From: Algiphilus aromaticivorans DG1253 | Lineage (GTDB): Bacteria; Pseudomonadota; Gammaproteobacteria; Nevskiales; Nevskiaceae | Length of the DNA: 64,000 nt | Assembly: GCF_000733765.1 (NCBI RefSeq) | Contig: NZ_JPOG01000001.1 | Span: 2,604,001-2,668,000 of the forward strand | Reading direction: 5' to 3' | Shown: piece after piece, positions 61,433 through 64,000 of the stretch | Numbering within the stretch: the first letter of the stretch is position 1 | Layout: every line of letters begins with the position of its first letter | Notes under the pieces: model-generated | What the model was told of the DNA's origin: nothing | The model's input: only the letters and a program-made list of their open reading frames with translations | Databases searched by the model: none | Made by a program: the position numbers and the translations under genes

Positions 61433-64000
61433 TCATGGCTCGTCGGTCACGAACCAGGGCTCGCCTGCATCGTTCAGGTACATCGCCTGCTGCTCTTCCA
61501 GCGTGAAGGGCCGCGAGCCGATGCGGCCGAAGACCGCCATCTGGCCACCGGTCTCGTCAACGGCGCGGTCGCGATGCAGGCCCTCGGATAGCGCGCGAGC
61601 CGGCTTCGGTGTCCGGTACCAGGCGATCAGCTCGGGCTTGGGTGCCGGCGAGAAGCCGTAGTAGTTCGGCTGGCTTTCCGGGCTCATCAGCTGCAGCACT
61701 TTCAGGCCGGCCTCGCCATCCGCCACGTAGGCGTAGAGAGAAGCGTAGGCACCGCCCACCTGCACGTCCCAGGCATCCTTGATCTGGCCATCGGCGTCAA
61801 AGCTCTGTACCAGCTTGGGTTCCTCGGGGTTCTTGATGTCGACGATGCCGAGACCCTCGCTGCCCGCCGCCACATAGGCGTAGGTACGCACCGGATAGAC
61901 CTTGCGTGCGTTCTCGAAGGGGACCTTCGCGCCGGTGAGACGCGGCTCGTTGGGGTCGGTCACATCGACGACTTCCAGCCCGGCGTCGGTGGTGGCGAAG
62001 AGATAGCGGAACTGCACGGCCGTGGCGCGCACGCCCTGCAGCGGAATGCGGGCGGCCACGCGCGGCTGCATCGGATCGTCGAGATTGAGCACGACGATAC
62101 CCTCGTCGGTGGCGACATAGACGTAGTAGCCGGCCACCGTCAGGTGGCGCGCGCCGTCGAGCACTCCGCCTTCGTTCCAGGTGAGCGCGCGCTCCAGGAA
62201 GTTGTTGCGCGGCTCGCCATCAGAGAGCGTGTTGACGTCCACCAGGATCAGGCCTTCTTCCGCGTCGGTGATCAACGCGAAGTCGTAGATCGGATGGAAG
62301 GGCTGCTCCTGATTAACCTCCTGCATGTACTCGGTGTTGCGATCCGGATGGATCGGCTGCGTCGTCGGCAGCGCCACACAGGTCGCGTTGGCCGAATCCA
62401 CCTGCGTATCGTGGCCCAGCGCCGAGAAGGGCGCGCTGATCATCCGCTGCGAGAAGCCCTTGTTGCCGATAGACGCTACGTCATAGGCCTCGAAGCCCCC
62501 GTCACCCTGCGCGACGTAGAGATACTCGCCGCGCAACTGAATGCAGTTGACCGGCCCGGGCGCATTGTGGGAGTGCGCGATCGGCTCCTCGCGACCCTTC
62601 AGCTCGCGATCCCGCTCCAGATGCTGCTCGTGCCAGTCCGGGTAGGCTTCGCGATGCAGATAGCTGCCGATGACCGCCTGCGGCTCTTCCCACTCGGTGA
62701 CCTTGACCGCGGAGAGGCCGCCGTCCAGACCCACCCACGAGTGGTAGCCAATCAGGTTCATGAAATTGGTGCCGTGCAGCAGCAGCTGCGCCATCCAGGC
62801 GTTGTTGTCGTTGTCCTCCGACAGGTGACAGTCCGTGCATCCCTGCGTCTCGGTCTTGCGCTCGGTATGCGGATAGTGCGGCGCGAAAGCCTGCGAGGAG
62901 TAGCCGCTGGAAGACACCGGCGGCTGCTGCACGTAGATCTTCTCGCGGTTGGCATTGGTGGAACTGAGCACCAGCGCACTGGAGGAACGCACGGGCGCGA
63001 TGCGGTTGCCCTTGGCGGGTCCGTGACGGCCCAGCTGGTAGACGTCGTTGCGCGTGATCTGCGGATTGTAGGTCGCGAAGTTGCGCCGCTTGCCGCCTTC
63101 GTAGTGCTGTCGCTCGGTCTTCCAGTTGGCCTCGACCGGCAGATGGCAGCCTGCGCAGCTCGTGGTCCAGGAACTGTGGCAAGTGATGCACATCATCTCT
63201 TCGTTCTTGTGCGCACGATCCTCGGGCGCGACGTCCGCGCCCCAGTTCTGGGTCTCGGTATCCGAGCTCATCAACTTGGCGCGCGCGGCCTTGCTGTTGT
63301 ATGCGGCGTGCCCCTTGGAAACGCTGTCCTTGACCAGCGACATCTCCCACTCCAGATCCTCATCAAGGTTGGAGCGCTGGATCAGCTTGCCGCCGCGCCA
63401 TTCGAAGCGAAGCTCGCCGAAAGGCGTGCGCATCGTCGACAGATCGGTGCCACCTTCCGGCGCAGCCGGCCCGGAGGTCAGCAGCGGCGGATAGGCGTCG
63501 GCGGTACCGTGGCAGTCCGCGCACTGGATCTCGATGGCCTGAGCAACCTCGCCGTACATATGGCCGTCGCCGTGGACGTCCTGTGAGAAGTGGCAGTCGA
63601 CGCAATGCATGCCCTTGTCGACATGGATCGAGGACATGTGCACGGCCTTGTCGAACTTCTCGGGATCGTCGTTGGCGACGATATCGCCCTCGTCATCCAG
63701 CAGATTGCCTTCGCGATCGCGCTTGAAGACGGCGCGGAAGTTCCAGCCGTGGCCGTGATAATCGGCGAACTGCGTTTCCTTCAGCTCCGGATTCATCTCC
63801 CAGACCTGCTTCAGGAAGTCGACGTCGCTCCACTTGCCCCGCACCGCCGCACCTTCGGGGTTGCGGCGGTTGATCTCGCGCTCCTCCTCAGGCGTCGGGT
63901 ACTTCTGCTCCTCCGGCCACATGAAGGGCGCGTCGGACTCGTAGTCCCACATCGTGTAGCCGAGCATCGAATTCAGGAAGATATTCGGCTGATGCATGTG
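61433..64000 (-). CDS. Multiheme cytochrome c with C-terminal LVIVD beta-propeller (5' end outside window)
   Basis: A frame of at least 855 codons that stays open to the window edge, so the N-terminus and any signal peptide are unseen. Five CxxCH heme sites are visible in the first 400 residues of the piece: CVDCH (132), CADCH (159), CITCH (270), CAGCH (281) and CTDCH (387). From about residue 490 on, LVIVD-type blades follow: YVATDEGIVVLNLDDPMQPRV, LFATTDAGLEVVDVTDPNEPRL, YVAAGSEGLGIVDIKNPEEPKL and YVADGEAGLKVLQL. Such propellers occur in exported or surface proteins. The combination suggests a periplasmic or surface electron-transfer protein. The gene is read toward the paralogous lipoproteins, 104 bp apart. 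Its enzymatic role is not known. Confidence 0.85.
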   Translation of the reverse strand, partial: HMHQPNIFLNSMLGYTMWDYESDAPFMWPEEQKYPTPEEEREINRRNPEGAAVRGKWSDVDFLKQVWEMNPELKETQFADYHGHGWNFRAVFKRDREGNLLDDEGDIVANDDPEKFDKAVHMSSIHVDKGMHCVDCHFSQDVHGDGHMYGEVAQAIEIQCADCHGTADAYPPLLTSGPAAPEGGTDLSTMRTPFGELRFEWRGGKLIQRSNLDEDLEWEMSLVKDSVSKGHAAYNSKAARAKLMSSDTETQNWGADVAPEDRAHKNEEMMCITCHSSWTTSCAGCHLPVEANWKTERQHYEGGKRRNFATYNPQITRNDVYQLGRHGPAKGNRIAPVRSSSALVLSSTNANREKIYVQQPPVSSSGYSSQAFAPHYPHTERKTETQGCTDCHLSEDNDNNAWMAQLLLHGTNFMNLIGYHSWVGLDGGLSAVKVTEWEEPQAVIGSYLHREAYPDWHEQHLERDRELKGREEPIAHSHNAPGPVNCIQLRGEYLYVAQGDGGFEAYDVASIGNKGFSQRMISAPFSALGHDTQVDSANATCVALPTTQPIHPDRNTEYMQEVNQEQPFHPIYDFALITDAEEGLILVDVNTLSDGEPRNNFLERALTWNEGGVLDGARHLTVAGYYVYVATDEGIVVLNLDDPMQPRVAARIPLQGVRATAVQFRYLFATTDAGLEVVDVTDPNEPRLTGAKVPFENARKVYPVRTYAYVAAGSEGLGIVDIKNPEEPKLVQSFDADGQIKDAWDVQVGGAYASLYAYVADGEAGLKVLQLMSPESQPNYYGFSPAPKPELIAWYRTPKPARALSEGLHRDRAVDETGGQMAVFGRIGSRPFTLEEQQAMYLNDAGEPWFVTDEP

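Overview
The window is GC-rich, densely coded DNA of a gammaproteobacterium. The clearest taxonomic markers are the block gatCAB // mreBCD-mrdA-rodA-mltB-rlpA-dacA-ybeD-lipB, the mlaFEDCBA lipid-transport operon, ettA, truD, folA and thyA. Several genes point to growth on alkanes or other lipid-like carbon: a FadE-type acyl-CoA dehydrogenase, a long-chain acyl-CoA ligase, a CYP153-type P450 with its own [2Fe-2S] ferredoxin, a PQQ/heme alcohol dehydrogenase, an AlkS/MalT-like regulator and a bacterial acyl-CoA-binding protein. A hydrocarbon-using marine or soil lineage (Salinisphaerales/Nevskiales-like) would fit, but this placement is inference.

Layout. 1-4.2 kb: the 3' end of fadE with a strong terminator, then a strictosidine-synthase-like propeller divergent from an acyl-CoA ligase. 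4.2-7.4 kb: a leftward operon of CFA/coclaurine-N-methyltransferase-like methyltransferase, MBL-fold lipoprotein, exported protein and Smr protein, with a decayed membrane-protein gene upstream. 8.2-16.4 kb: c-di-GMP genes. One sensor-PAS-GGDEF-EAL gene is cut by an in-frame TAG. A second GGDEF-EAL gene, the last in a porin / PstS-like / sensor operon, carries a one-base frameshift. 16.8-19.3 kb: truD, then a TetR-SDR pair with a double palindromic operator.

19.7-28.2 kb is an accessory alkane-oxidation island: a large LuxR-type ATPase regulator, a small membrane protein, ferredoxin, CYP153, a haloalkane dehalogenase that has lost its N-terminal third, and a quinohemoprotein alcohol dehydrogenase. 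The P450 would hydroxylate an alkane with electrons from the ferredoxin, and the PQQ enzyme would oxidise the alcohol in the periplasm. 28.8-33.1 kb holds hslO and gatBAC (leftward), with a 142-bp imperfect inverted repeat between gatB and gatA. 33.3-46.7 kb is a rightward cell-envelope block: rod-shape genes, septal and wall enzymes, lipB, then the complete Mla phospholipid-trafficking operon.

46.7-56.8 kb contains ettA, a diguanylate cyclase, a relic of a gluconate-dehydrogenase subunit-3 gene, a DUF815 ATPase, an acyl-CoA-binding protein, a one-POTRA outer-membrane barrel overlapping folA, a Gly-rich lipoprotein, a methyltransferase and thyA. 57-64 kb, all leftward, has a CcmI-like TPR protein, two paralogous uncharacterised lipoproteins, and a large multiheme cytochrome c with a C-terminal LVIVD propeller that runs off the window. 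This last group is the best candidate for an undescribed system, plausibly an extracytoplasmic or cell-surface redox apparatus. I saw no CRISPR array, rRNA, tRNA or insertion sequence.
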